A stretch of DNA of 64,000 bases from Labrys sedimenti. GTDB taxonomy: Bacteria > Pseudomonadota > Alphaproteobacteria > Rhizobiales > Labraceae. The notes below the pieces were generated by a model. It ran no database searches. It had not been told where the DNA came from and saw nothing but the letters and a program-made list of their open reading frames with translations. The stretch lies in NCBI RefSeq assembly GCF_034424805.1, contig NZ_JAXOUF010000015.1:1-64000 (forward strand), written 5' to 3'. The position numbers and the translations under genes are program-made. Numbering within the stretch: the stretch's first letter is position 1; each line of letters opens with the position of its first letter. Below are positions 34,704 to 43,212 of the stretch, in pieces.

Positions 34704-36692
34704 ATGCCGCTCATTCAAATCGCAGGGTCGGAGCGTTTCGCCTATCAGCCGAAAGCTGCCGACGAGACCAGAAAGCTGGCATCCGGTACCAGGCTGCACC
34801 AGGTGACCGCGGGGGATATCGAGGCTGTCGATCCCCTGACCTATGAGGTCATCCGCCACCGCCTTGCCGCCATCGCCAAGGAGATGGGCGACGGCCTCAA
34901 GCGCATGTCGGGCTCCGTCGTGGTGACTGACTGCAACGATTTCGGCGCCACCATTCTCGACGAATGTGGCGATTCCGTCGTCGTCGGCCTCTACAACACC
35001 CAGCTTGCCGCTTCGGTCGACATGGCCGTGAAATGGACGCTGGAGAACCGCTCTCGGCAGCCAGGTTTCCAGGCCGGCGACATGTTCCTGTGCAACGATC
35101 CCTGGGTCGGCGGCGGGCTGCACCAGAACGACGTCACCGTCTTCGCGCCGCTGGTGCATGATGGCGAGGTCTTCGCCTGGACGGCCGTGGTCTGCCATCA
35201 GGTCGACCTCGGCGGCGTCTCGCCGGGAAGCTGGTCAGTGGAAGGGCGCGACGTCTTCTGGGAATCGACGCCGATCCCGCCGGTGAAGATCGTCGAGGGC
35301 GGCAGTATCCGCGCCGACATCGAGGACATGTATCTGCGCCGCTCCCGGGTGCCGCGCCTGATCGCGCTCGATCTGCGTGCCAAGATCGGTGCCAACAACA
35401 TCGCCCAGGAGCGCCTCGCCGCCCTCATCGCCAAATATGGCGCGCTTACCGTCAAGGCGGTGATGAAGCGCATGATGAACGATGCCGAGGCGCGGCTGCG
35501 GGCCAAGCTGCAGGCACTGCCGGACGGCACCTGGAGCGGGGTCGCCCACCAGGACTCCTTCCGCCACAGCGACCGCAACCTCTACAAGATCCTGCTCACC
35601 ATGACCAAGCGGGGTGACCGGTTGACCTTCGACTTCACCGGCACCGACAAGGAAACCGAAGGCTTTGCCAATTGCACCTTCGCCGGCCTGCGCGGCGGAA
35701 TCATGCCCATCGTGCTGACCATGCTGTGCGGCGACATTCCCTGGTCGCCGGGCGGGCTCTATCGCTGCCTCGACATCATCAGCGAGCCCGGCACCATCAA
35801 CAATTGCAACTTCCCCGCCGGCATCGGCAAGGCCTCCGTCGCATCGGCCTGGGCCACGCAGAACGTGGTGTCGGAATGCGTCGCCGGCATGCTCGACGTG
35901 CATCCCGAGCACCGCAAATCGCTGATGTGCGTATGCTGCGGCACCTGGGACCTTGCCGTCTTGGCCGGGCTCGACCAGCGCGGCAATCCCTTCGTGACCA
36001 TGATCTGCGATTCCATGGCCGGCGGCCTCGGCGCGCGCGTCGATCAGGACGGAGTCGATACCGGTGGCCTCAACTGCATCCCGATGGGGCGCGTCGCCGA
36101 TGTCGAGATCAACGAATTCAGCTTCCCCATGCTTTATCTCTGGCGGCGGGAGGAGACGGATTCCGGCGGGCCGGGGCGTTTTCGTGGCGGCATGGGCGGC
36201 TCGAGCTGCTTCATCCCGCATGATTCCCCGGTCGGCGGCGTGCATCTGGTGGTCTCCGCTACCGGCAAGGCGCTGCCGCAGGCAACCGGCATCAGCGGCG
36301 GCTATCCCGCCGGCACCCAATATGACGTTCTCAAGCGCAACGCCCGGGTCGCCGAGCTCTTCGCGGCCGGGCGCATTCCGGCGACCCTGGAGGAGGCCGG
36401 CGGCACCGCCGACATCCTGGAGGCGCATCTGGAGACCCATCTTGGCGAGCAGGATGTCTACTATACCCATTGGCAGGGCGGCGGCGGTTATGGCGATCCG
36501 CTCCTGCGTGATCCCATCCTAGTCGCCCGCGACGTCGAGGCCCGCAAGGTGTCCGCCCAGGCGGCCAACGACATCTATGGCGTGTTGCTGAATATCGACG
36601 GCAGCGCCGACGACCCGGCGACGCGCCGGCGCCGCACCCAGCTTCGATGCGAGCGTGTCGGCGAACCCGTCCCTAACCAGGCCGCGGAGTGA
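34704..36692 (+). CDS. HyuB-family hydantoinase/carboxylase subunit (copy 2, unfused)
   Basis: A 662-residue HyuB/OplB-type subunit (FGATILDECGDSVVVGLYNTQLAASVD region, FLCNDPWVGGGLHQNDVT, FANCTFAGLRGGIMP, GGYGDPLLRDPILVARDVEA). It has about 40 extra residues at the N-terminus before DPLTYEVIRHRLAAI, where HyuB proteins normally start; the GAGGGAGGG site supports the longer start at 34704. It lacks the cysteine-rich C-terminal module that is fused to copy 1; that module is encoded by the next gene. Confidence 0.88.
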   Translation: MPLIQIAGSERFAYQPKAADETRKLASGTRLHQVTAGDIEAVDPLTYEVIRHRLAAIAKEMGDGLKRMSGSVVVTDCNDFGATILDECGDSVVVGLYNTQLAASVDMAVKWTLENRSRQPGFQAGDMFLCNDPWVGGGLHQNDVTVFAPLVHDGEVFAWTAVVCHQVDLGGVSPGSWSVEGRDVFWESTPIPPVKIVEGGSIRADIEDMYLRRSRVPRLIALDLRAKIGANNIAQERLAALIAKYGALTVKAVMKRMMNDAEARLRAKLQALPDGTWSGVAHQDSFRHSDRNLYKILLTMTKRGDRLTFDFTGTDKETEGFANCTFAGLRGGIMPIVLTMLCGDIPWSPGGLYRCLDIISEPGTINNCNFPAGIGKASVASAWATQNVVSECVAGMLDVHPEHRKSLMCVCCGTWDLAVLAGLDQRGNPFVTMICDSMAGGLGARVDQDGVDTGGLNCIPMGRVADVEINEFSFPMLYLWRREETDSGGPGRFRGGMGGSSCFIPHDSPVGGVHLVVSATGKALPQATGISGGYPAGTQYDVLKRNARVAELFAAGRIPATLEEAGGTADILEAHLETHLGEQDVYYTHWQGGGGYGDPLLRDPILVARDVEARKVSAQAANDIYGVLLNIDGSADDPATRRRRTQLRCERVGEPVPNQAAE

Positions 36693-36698
36693 GAAGCC

Positions 36699-37010
36699 AT
36701 GAAGATCGATGACAATGTCAGCCTTCGCGCGGACGGCACCATCGTCTGCAGCCATTGCGATCATGCCCTCGGGGCGAGCGTCGGCGATCCCTTCGCCAAC
36801 GCCATCCGCCGCGAGCGGCCCTCCCAAGCAGCCGGACCCGGTGTACGCGCACCCGCTTCGCATTTCACCGACCGGCCCATCGGCCTGCGCCAGGTCTTCT
36901 GTCCGGGTTGCCACGTCTTGTTGGCCACCGAGATCGCGCCGATGGACGAACCCTTATACCGGCGCTGGGAACTGGGGTTGTGTTGCAAATTTTCTGGCGG
37001 GTGCAATTGA
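36699..37010 (+). CDS. Gamma-like small zinc-binding subunit, 3' end replaced by an insertion sequence
   Basis: 103 residues in the present frame with two CxxC pairs (VCSHCDHAL and FCPGCHVLLATEI). It resembles the gamma subunit of acetone/acetophenone carboxylases and the C-terminal module of the HyuB1 protein (CTACGTLLEAEVVRKDEP versus CPGCHVLLATEIAPMDEP). The IS6-family element begins at 36976, so codon 93 onward is IS-encoded (CKFSGGCN). By comparison with HyuB1 only a few native residues are missing, so the protein may still work. It starts 6 nt after hyuB2. Confidence 0.75.
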   Translation: MKIDDNVSLRADGTIVCSHCDHALGASVGDPFANAIRRERPSQAAGPGVRAPASHFTDRPIGLRQVFCPGCHVLLATEIAPMDEPLYRRWELGLCCKFSGGCN

Positions 37011-37757
37011 CCAGTCCGCGGGCGGATTTCAGGCGACGATGGCCTCGAATTGCTGCTTGAGCGAAGGGTTTGGATTGAAGGCAAATCGGCCTTGCCGCTT
37101 TCGCATCATATGAACCATCTCGATGCCCCCCAATGTCGCGGCTGCGGCATTGAACGATTTGAAACTCTGTATCGGCCGCACCCGCCGCTTGATGCGCCGA
37201 TGATCCTGCTCGATGCGGTTGTTGAGATACTGGCTCCGTCGGATCCGGATCGGAACCAATACTCGGGGTGACCGGTCGCCCAATCGGTTCTCGGCATCGC
37301 AAGTAACAATCGCCTCTTGGTTGGTCTGGCTGCCGTCGACGACGATGCGCTCGGGCCGGCCGTGAGCAGATCGCGGTTCTCACTGAACCAAAACTCGACT
37401 GTGTCGCCGATGCTGTCGATGGTCCGATACAGGTACATCCAGGTTCCGCGCACTTTCACATAAGTTTCATCCACGTGCCACTTGGCGGTCACGGCTCGTT
37501 TACGCCGGTTGAAGCGTTTCAGGAGCAACGGCGAGAAGTGAACGACCCAGCGATGGATCGTCGAGTGATCGACACCGATGCCACGTTCCGCCAGCATCTC
37601 TTTCAAATCGCGCAGGCTCAGGCCGTAAGCCAGGTACCAGCGCACGCAAAGGAGGATCACCGAGCTATCAAAATGGCGGCCCTTGAACATAAAACGTACT
37701 CCAGCGGTGGAGGCGCTCATGCCGCACATTGCTTACCGAAAAGTTTGCAACACAACC
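36976..37757 (-). mobile_element. IS6-family insertion sequence (right copy, defective)
   Basis: A 782-bp element with terminal repeats GGTTGTGTTGCAAATTT (36976-36992) and the complement of 37741-37757 (GGTTGTGTTGCAAACTT). The first 14 bp are identical and 16 of 17 match overall. The 8-bp flanks, GGAACTGG and GGAATTGC, match at only 6 positions, so no clean target duplication remains. It lies in inverted orientation to the IS6 element at about 12.2-13.1 kb, with different terminal repeats. It interrupts the end of the gamma-like gene. Confidence 0.88.
37029..37690 (-). pseudogene. IS6-family transposase, disrupted by internal deletion/frameshift
   Basis: From MFKGRHFDSSVILLCVRWYL the frame is good through WHVDETYVKVRGTWMYLYR (first catalytic Asp) to SENRDLLTA. 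At that point about 40 bp appear to be missing relative to the intact IS6 transposase at 12306-13004. The continuation GRPERIVVDGSQTNQEAIVT is in another frame and runs through NNRIEQDHRRIKRR to KQQFEAIVA at 37029. All motifs are still readable but not in one frame, so no functional enzyme is expected. Confidence 0.88.
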
Positions 37758-37771
37758 GGAATTGCCCTGCG

Positions 37772-39490
37772 TCATACGAGATCGAGATAATGATGGGGGA
37801 GGCGCATCGCCATCATGTCCTTGCGTCGTACGACATTGGTCGGGTAACGGCTGTCGAGATTGCTGGTGTCGATATCCGCACAGGCGAGCGAGGCGCCGGA
37901 ACCCGCATGCGCTTCGCGTCGGGGGAATTCGAATGTGTCGGGGCCAAATACGCCGCTTCTGCCGGGGAAACCGTTGAGTTCGTCGGCAATGTTGGCAAAG
38001 GCGAAGAAAACATTGTTCTCGCCGGCCCTTACTCGGAAATGATGCCAGTGGTTGGGGTCTGCCCCGGTCGGAATCGGATAGTTTTGATGGAGCGCCGAGC
38101 CAGCGTGACCGGCATGGAAGCGCTCTCGTATTGCCGCGGGGCATGCGATGAGGTCGCAGCCGCGCAGTGACAGAATGCGGGCTGCTTCAGGGAACATCGC
38201 GTCGTGGCCGATCAGCAGCCCCAGGCGTCCGAGCCGCGTGTCGAAGACCCGCCAATCCTCTCCCGGCGCTGCCCAGCTACCGTCCTCGGAGGTCAGATGA
38301 ATCTGGCGATAGCTGCCGATGAGCCCTTCGGGGCCGGCAAGCACCGCCGTGTTATGAAGGCGCCCGCCCGCGTTCTCCGCCAGGCCCGCTATGATATGGA
38401 TGTTCTCCCGTGCCGCCATCGAGAGCAGCCGCTCCACAGCAGGCCCGGAGATGCTTTCGGCGAGGCCGTGTCCCAGCCCGGTGATCGAGCGCTCCGGAAA
38501 AACGATGAGGTCTGCACCGTTGTCGTGCCTGGCGGCGGCGACCATCTCCTCGATGCGTGCCAGATTATCTTCCACATCGTTGGAGGGAGCGAATTGTGCG
38601 ACTGCAACGCGGGATTTGCGGCCGGGCGGGAGAGGGCGGTAGCCATAGAGGCCGAAGAAGTCCAGCGGGTTCCATGCATGGGTGGTAGTCGGCAGTTCCT
38701 TGTAGAGGTCGGGCCGGCGCTGTTCGAGCGCCTTGCGCCCCAGCACGCTGGGATCGCGCGCCAGCTCGAGGTCGATCGTCGCATATGCGATGCCGTCGCC
38801 CGCATCGATGACTGCGGCTATCGAGCCGTCGGGCTCGATCACGCAACTTCCTCCGCTGAACTGGACGGTGCGCTCCAGCCCCCAGCGGTTGGACTCGATC
38901 AGATAGCATCCGTTCTCGAAGGCGCGGCTGATCCAATAAGGTGCAGGCGTGCGTTCGGCCAGCCAGTTGGAGACATGACAGATGACGTCGGCCCCCTTCA
39001 GTGCGACGATGCGCGCGGTCTCGATGAAATGGATATCCATGCAGATCAGGAGCGCGATGCGTCCGATCGGCGTTTCGAAGACCTGATGCCCGAGATCGCC
39101 GGGCGCGGACCATTTGGGCTCCGCGATGTAGGGATGCGTCTTGCGGTGCTTGCCGATCACTCCGTCCGGTCCGATCAGCACCGCAGTGTTGTAGTAAAGC
39201 CCGTTCGAGGGGTCGACCTCGGGCATGCCGATCACGATATGGCAATCGTGAGCCCGGGCGACGGCCTCGAAACGCGCGGTGGTGGCGCCGGGAACGGTTT
39301 CGACGAAGGGGGCGACCTCGGCCCGGTCGAACCAGCAATATCCGGTGGTGCCCATTTCCGGCGTGACGATCAGGCGTGCCCCTGCCTCGGCCGCCTCGGT
39401 CACCAGGGCAATCAGGCCGGTGATATTGCGCTCCTTCTCGAACATCGTCGGTTCGAACTGGACGGTGGCAACCTTGTGGAGGATGGACAT
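37772..39490 (-). CDS. Tandem-domain nitrilase/carbon-nitrogen hydrolase, second domain degenerate
   Basis: 572 residues made of two nitrilase-superfamily domains. Domain 1 (about 5-275) has the complete triad: E45 (TPEMGTTGY), K117 (GKHRKTHPY) and C150 (ALLICMDIHF). Domain 2 (about 293-560) keeps E333 (FPERSITG) but has Q396 in place of lysine (GSYRQIHL) and G428 in place of cysteine (GLLIGHDAMF), so it should be inactive. Single-domain members are about 260-340 residues. Domain 1 probably hydrolyses an amide or nitrile; domain 2 may have a structural or ligand-binding role. Downstream of the formamidase on the same strand. Confidence 0.85.
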   Translation of the reverse strand: MSILHKVATVQFEPTMFEKERNITGLIALVTEAAEAGARLIVTPEMGTTGYCWFDRAEVAPFVETVPGATTARFEAVARAHDCHIVIGMPEVDPSNGLYYNTAVLIGPDGVIGKHRKTHPYIAEPKWSAPGDLGHQVFETPIGRIALLICMDIHFIETARIVALKGADVICHVSNWLAERTPAPYWISRAFENGCYLIESNRWGLERTVQFSGGSCVIEPDGSIAAVIDAGDGIAYATIDLELARDPSVLGRKALEQRRPDLYKELPTTTHAWNPLDFFGLYGYRPLPPGRKSRVAVAQFAPSNDVEDNLARIEEMVAAARHDNGADLIVFPERSITGLGHGLAESISGPAVERLLSMAARENIHIIAGLAENAGGRLHNTAVLAGPEGLIGSYRQIHLTSEDGSWAAPGEDWRVFDTRLGRLGLLIGHDAMFPEAARILSLRGCDLIACPAAIRERFHAGHAGSALHQNYPIPTGADPNHWHHFRVRAGENNVFFAFANIADELNGFPGRSGVFGPDTFEFPRREAHAGSGASLACADIDTSNLDSRYPTNVVRRKDMMAMRLPHHYLDLV

Positions 39491-39623
39491 CTGGCACCTT
39501 CGGGTTCGGGCAAGACCATGGCGTTTTGCGTTTCGACGCAGCCGCTTCGAATCGCAAAGACACGCTGGAACAGGGAGTTAGAGCAAAAGGGTGTTCACCC
39601 TGGAACGCGCTTGACTCTAGGGC

Positions 39624-39649
39624 GCCCGGCGCGCGGAAGCGCGCCGGGC
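39624..39649. terminator. Perfect GC-rich hairpin after the formamidase gene
   Basis: GCCCGGCGCGC (39624-39634), loop GGAA, GCGCGCCGGGC (39639-39649): an 11-bp perfect stem with a GNRA-like loop, no U tract. It lies 35-60 bp after the formamidase stop and before the nitrilase gene. It could stabilise the upstream mRNA end or attenuate read-through. A CTAGAGCA-like repeat start (39578-39588) lies beside it. Confidence 0.55.
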
Positions 39650-39683
39650 AACCGGTTGGGACCTGGGCAGGATGAGGAGGTCG

Positions 39684-40688
39684 TCAGCCAAGGAAGGACT
39701 TCTTGATGGAAGCACCCAGCGTATATTTGGGATCGACCATGTTGCCGAGACGGACGCGTCCAGCCTGGGTGAGCAGCATATAGGCATCGATATCTTCGAA
39801 GCCGTAGTCGGTCGCCATCCAGCGAACCAGTTCGCGGTAGGCGATGCGCGCGGCATCTTCCATGGGCCGGGAAGAGCCGATGGTCATGATGAAGTCCCGG
39901 GTTTCGAGGCGCGGCCACCTGATCGTCCAGTTCTTGATCAGGTCGACCTGCACGGTGGTGACGGTCGGATGCTCGATCGCGACGCCGCAGAGCTCGCCGT
40001 CGCCCTGCGCCGCATGGCAGTCGCCGAGATAAAGAAGGGCGCCCTTTGTGTTGACCGGCAGGTAGACCACCGCATCCACGCCGACATCGGGCAGGTCCAT
40101 GTTGCCGCCGTAATAGTCGGGCTGCAGGGCCGAGATCGCTTCGATCTCCGGCGATGTACCGATCGTGCCGATGAAGGGCTCGTAGGGCAGGGTGATCTTG
40201 TCGTTCCATTTCGTGCCCGTCTCGGCATCGATATGGAGCTTCTTGACGCGCTCGGGCAGAGGCGGGTTGAGCAGCGCGGTGTCGCCCGTACCCACCAGAC
40301 CGCCGAATTCGGGCATGATCAGCGTCGTGCCGCGCGGCTGGGGGCCTCGGGGGACGATGCTCTTGATGTAGACTGCGAGCGTATCGCCCTTTTCCGCGCC
40401 ATTCACGAAGATCGGCCCATTCTGCGGATTGAGATAGGGGAAATTGAGGATCTGCGTCGGCTTGTCGGTCTCATGCCGGATGCGTCCCTCGAAGGCGTCA
40501 TGTGTCTCGGCGGAAATGACGGCGCCGGGATCAACCGAGAGAACGGGATCGACATAGGGACCGTAGACATAGTGGTACTTGCCCTGGTCGGCTTCGGTGA
40601 TGGTGTGGGAAGTTCCGGTCTTGCCTCCGGCGACGCCCTTGCGCGCCATGATGGATTGGTCGAGCCACGGCGTCTGGGTCGATGACAT
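39684..40688 (-). CDS. Acetamidase/formamidase family protein (FmdA/AmdA)
   Basis: A 334-residue protein of the FmdA_AmdA family: DPVLSVDPGAVISAETHDAFEG, the segment FVNGAEKGDTLAVYIKSI and DCHAAQGDGELCGVAIEHP, the metal-binding region typical of formamidases. It hydrolyses formamide or acetamide to ammonia and the acid. It is the sixth gene behind amiC-amiR-ABC transporter on this strand, 25 nt after the last ATPase gene, which supports short amides as the imported substrate. Confidence 0.9.
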   Translation of the reverse strand: MSSTQTPWLDQSIMARKGVAGGKTGTSHTITEADQGKYHYVYGPYVDPVLSVDPGAVISAETHDAFEGRIRHETDKPTQILNFPYLNPQNGPIFVNGAEKGDTLAVYIKSIVPRGPQPRGTTLIMPEFGGLVGTGDTALLNPPLPERVKKLHIDAETGTKWNDKITLPYEPFIGTIGTSPEIEAISALQPDYYGGNMDLPDVGVDAVVYLPVNTKGALLYLGDCHAAQGDGELCGVAIEHPTVTTVQVDLIKNWTIRWPRLETRDFIMTIGSSRPMEDAARIAYRELVRWMATDYGFEDIDAYMLLTQAGRVRLGNMVDPKYTLGASIKKSFLG

Positions 40689-40713
40689 AGTCTTCTCCTT
40701 TTCGAGGTGTGGA

Positions 40714-41421
40714 TCACACGGCGAGATGGCGGCGCATGGTCTCGCCGTCCGCGAGGGCTTCCCGATCGAGCGCCGCGACGATGCGGCCCTTGTCCATGAC
40801 GTAGCAGCGCTGTGCCATGGCCCGGATCATGTCGATGTTCTGTTCGACCAGGACGATGGTGACGCCGGTCGCCCGGTTGAGTTCGACCATGATCCTGGCG
40901 ATGTCCTGGACGATGTTGGGCTGGATGCCCTCGGAGGGTTCGTCCAGGAGGATCAGGGAAGGTTCCGCTATCAGCACGCGGCCGATGGCCAGTTGCTGTT
41001 GCTGGCCTCCCGACATGGTACCTGCGCGCTGGCTCCAGCGCTCGCGCAGGATCGGGAAATAGCTGAGCACGCGCTCGCTACCGGCATTGGCGGGATTGCG
41101 CATGGCACCCACAGCCATATTTTCGGCGACAGTCAGGCGGGGAAAGACATCACGCCCTTGGGGAACATAGCCAATGCCCAGCCGCGCTCTTCTATGGGCG
41201 GGCAAATCGTTGATGGGCGCACCGCGATAGACGATCGAGCCGCCCATGACGGGGACCAGGCCGATCAGGCTCTTCATCAGCGTGGACTTGCCCACGCCGT
41301 TGCGGCCGATAACGGCGACGATCTCGCCCTCGTGCACTTCCAGGTCGAGGCCTTGCAGGACGGGCTTACCGCCATAGCCAGCACGAAGTCCGAGAGTGGA
41401 GAGCAGGACTTCCTTACGCAT
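40714..41421 (-). CDS. ABC transporter ATP-binding protein, UrtE/LivF type (amide/urea, set 1)
   Basis: A 235-residue ATPase starting MRKEVLLSTLGLRAGYGG. Walker A GRNGVGKST, signature LSGG-equivalent MSGGQQQQLAIGR, Walker B LILLDEPSEGI, H-loop in VEQNIDM. The SEGIQPN segment is typical of the UrtE/LivF group. Its start overlaps the preceding ATPase gene by 8 nt. It pairs with the other ATPase (41414-42130) to drive two permeases encoded upstream. Confidence 0.9.
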   Translation of the reverse strand: MRKEVLLSTLGLRAGYGGKPVLQGLDLEVHEGEIVAVIGRNGVGKSTLMKSLIGLVPVMGGSIVYRGAPINDLPAHRRARLGIGYVPQGRDVFPRLTVAENMAVGAMRNPANAGSERVLSYFPILRERWSQRAGTMSGGQQQQLAIGRVLIAEPSLILLDEPSEGIQPNIVQDIARIMVELNRATGVTIVLVEQNIDMIRAMAQRCYVMDKGRIVAALDREALADGETMRRHLAV

Positions 41422-42130
41422 GAGCTTGTCCCAGATAGATGGCCGCCACCCGCTCGTCCGCGACGATCGCGTCGATCGAACCCTGGGCAAAGACCTGCCC
41501 GAGATGCAGAACGGTGACCTTGTGGGCGACCTGGCGGACGAAAGCCATGTCGTGTTCGACCGCCAGAACGGTCATGCCTTCGGCATTCAGGCGCTTGACC
41601 ATCTCGCCGGTGGCGTGGGTTTCCTCGGGCGACATGCCTGCCGTCGGTTCGTCGAGGAGCAGGAGCCGGGGCTTGAGGCTGATGGCCATGCCGATCTCGA
41701 GCCATTGCTTCTGGCCGTGGCTGAGATTGCCGGCGGCCTGGGCCGCTTCAGAGCCTAGATTGAGGAAATCGAGGAGACGGTCGATCTCACCGGCCAGGGT
41801 GGACGCATCGAAATGATGCTGCATGGCGATCTGGAGGTTCTGGCGGACGCTCAGCGCCTTGAAGATGCCGGGCACCTGGAATTTCACGCTCATGCCGCGG
41901 CGGATCCGCTGGAACGGCTTGAGAATCGTGATGTCCTCTCCCGCCAGCAGGATGTGCCCGTCGCTGGGGATATGCTCGCCGAGGATCAAACGGAACAATG
42001 TGCTCTTGCCGGCGCCGTTCGGGCCGATCAGGCAATGCACTTCCCCGGCTTCCAGGCGAAGGTCGACGTTGTTGGTGACGTGCAGGCCACCGAAATGCTT
42101 GTTCAGAGCGCGCGTTTCGAGCATCGGCAT
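41414..42130 (-). CDS. ABC transporter ATP-binding protein, UrtD/LivG type (amide/urea, set 1)
   Basis: A 238-residue ATPase starting MPMLETRALNKHFGGLHV. Walker A GPNGAGKST, signature LSHGQKQWLEIG, Walker B LLLLDEPTAGM, and VKFQVPGIFKALSV typical of UrtD proteins. The reading frame is open far upstream into the permease gene, but family comparison and the TGATG-type junction with the permease at 42130 fix this start. It is part of the five-gene importer. Confidence 0.9.
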   Translation of the reverse strand: MPMLETRALNKHFGGLHVTNNVDLRLEAGEVHCLIGPNGAGKSTLFRLILGEHIPSDGHILLAGEDITILKPFQRIRRGMSVKFQVPGIFKALSVRQNLQIAMQHHFDASTLAGEIDRLLDFLNLGSEAAQAAGNLSHGQKQWLEIGMAISLKPRLLLLDEPTAGMSPEETHATGEMVKRLNAEGMTVLAVEHDMAFVRQVAHKVTVLHLGQVFAQGSIDAIVADERVAAIYLGQAHA

Positions 42131-43194
42131 CAGGCCCCTCCTTCCTTGCGTCCGCGCAGGAGCCGCCCCACCAGATCGGCGCCGGACAGGACGAGACCTC
42201 GTGGTGCGATCAGGACGGTGAGGACGAGCAGCAAGCCCATGACGACCAGGGCATATTGGCTGCCGTAGATCGTGAGGGTCTGGAATGCCGACAGCACGAC
42301 CAGGGTCCCCACGAGAGTGGAGGTCAGGTCGGAGCGACCGCCGACGGCTACCCAGATCACGGGCAGGGCGGCCGCCGTCATGCCCATGCTGGATGGCGTG
42401 ATGTACTGGCCCCAGGTGGTATAGAGGACGCCGGAGAGCCCTGCGAGACCGGCCCCGATCACAAAGGCGCCGAGTTGATATTTGCGGATGTCGTAGCCGA
42501 GCATTTCTGCCCGCTCGGGATTCTCGCGGATCGCGACGAGCACGTTGCCGAAGCGCGAATTCACCAGGATGCGCAGACCCAGATAGGTCACGACGAGCAG
42601 ACCAAGCACGACATAATAGAGCCCGATGTCGGGAAACAGCACGATATTGCCGCCAGGCCAGGGAATGGTCAGAGGAGGCATGTTGCTCATGCCGTTGAAG
42701 CCGTTGAGGCGGGCCTTGCCGATGTGCCACTCCGGGCCGGCCGTCTGGGCCATGAAGCGTTCGAGCACCAACGTTACCGAAAGCGTGACAATGCCCAGGA
42801 AGACCCCGGTGATGCGGCCGAAATAGAGGAAATAGCCGAGCAAGGCGGCAAAGAAGGCCGTGAATGCGACCGCCAGGACGACGGCAGCCAGGGTAAAACC
42901 GTAGTTCGCCCCGAAATTGATGGTGAGAATGCCGTAGCTGTAGCCGGCTATGCCGAAGAAGGCCGTCTGCCCGAAGCTCAATGCTCCGCCATAGCCCCAG
43001 ATGAGGCTGAGGCCGAGGGCCATGAAGACCCAGGTGAAGAAATAGACCGTGTTGCCGACCGTGTAGCCGTCGCTGAAGGCAGGATAGGCGCACGCCGCAC
43101 CCAGCACCACGAGGAAGCCGATCCAGAATGCCGGCCCCCTTCCCATCGTCTGCGGACCTTCGAGGCGGCCCAGGAAACGCAGGAAACTGCTCAT
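42130..43194 (-). CDS. Branched-chain/urea-type ABC permease, UrtC/LivM type (set 1)
   Basis: A 354-residue integral membrane protein with about ten hydrophobic stretches. GLSLIWGYGGALSFGQTAFFGIAGYSYG is the LivM/UrtC family hallmark; further conserved is NVLVAIRENPERAEMLGYDIRKYQLGAFVIGA, the loop contacting the ATPase. It follows the other permease gene by 18 nt. With it, it forms the membrane channel of the amide/urea importer. Confidence 0.9.
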   Translation of the reverse strand: MSSFLRFLGRLEGPQTMGRGPAFWIGFLVVLGAACAYPAFSDGYTVGNTVYFFTWVFMALGLSLIWGYGGALSFGQTAFFGIAGYSYGILTINFGANYGFTLAAVVLAVAFTAFFAALLGYFLYFGRITGVFLGIVTLSVTLVLERFMAQTAGPEWHIGKARLNGFNGMSNMPPLTIPWPGGNIVLFPDIGLYYVVLGLLVVTYLGLRILVNSRFGNVLVAIRENPERAEMLGYDIRKYQLGAFVIGAGLAGLSGVLYTTWGQYITPSSMGMTAAALPVIWVAVGGRSDLTSTLVGTLVVLSAFQTLTIYGSQYALVVMGLLLVLTVLIAPRGLVLSGADLVGRLLRGRKEGGA

Positions 43195-43212
43195 AATGCT
43201 CGTCTCCCCGTC

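Noticed and set aside
13190..37010. Classical hydantoin-utilisation locus
   Set aside because: No N-carbamoylase or hydantoin racemase accompanies the hyuA/hyuB genes, and the gamma-like modules and aromatic genes point elsewhere, though hydrolase function cannot be excluded.
12240..37757. Simple composite transposon made of two copies of one IS
   Set aside because: The two IS6 elements have different terminal repeats, only one has an intact transposase, and their orientation is inverted; at most they are independent bracketing insertions.
36968..37765. Target-site duplication of the right IS6 element
   Set aside because: The 8-bp flanks agree at only 6 positions, so a duplication cannot be claimed.
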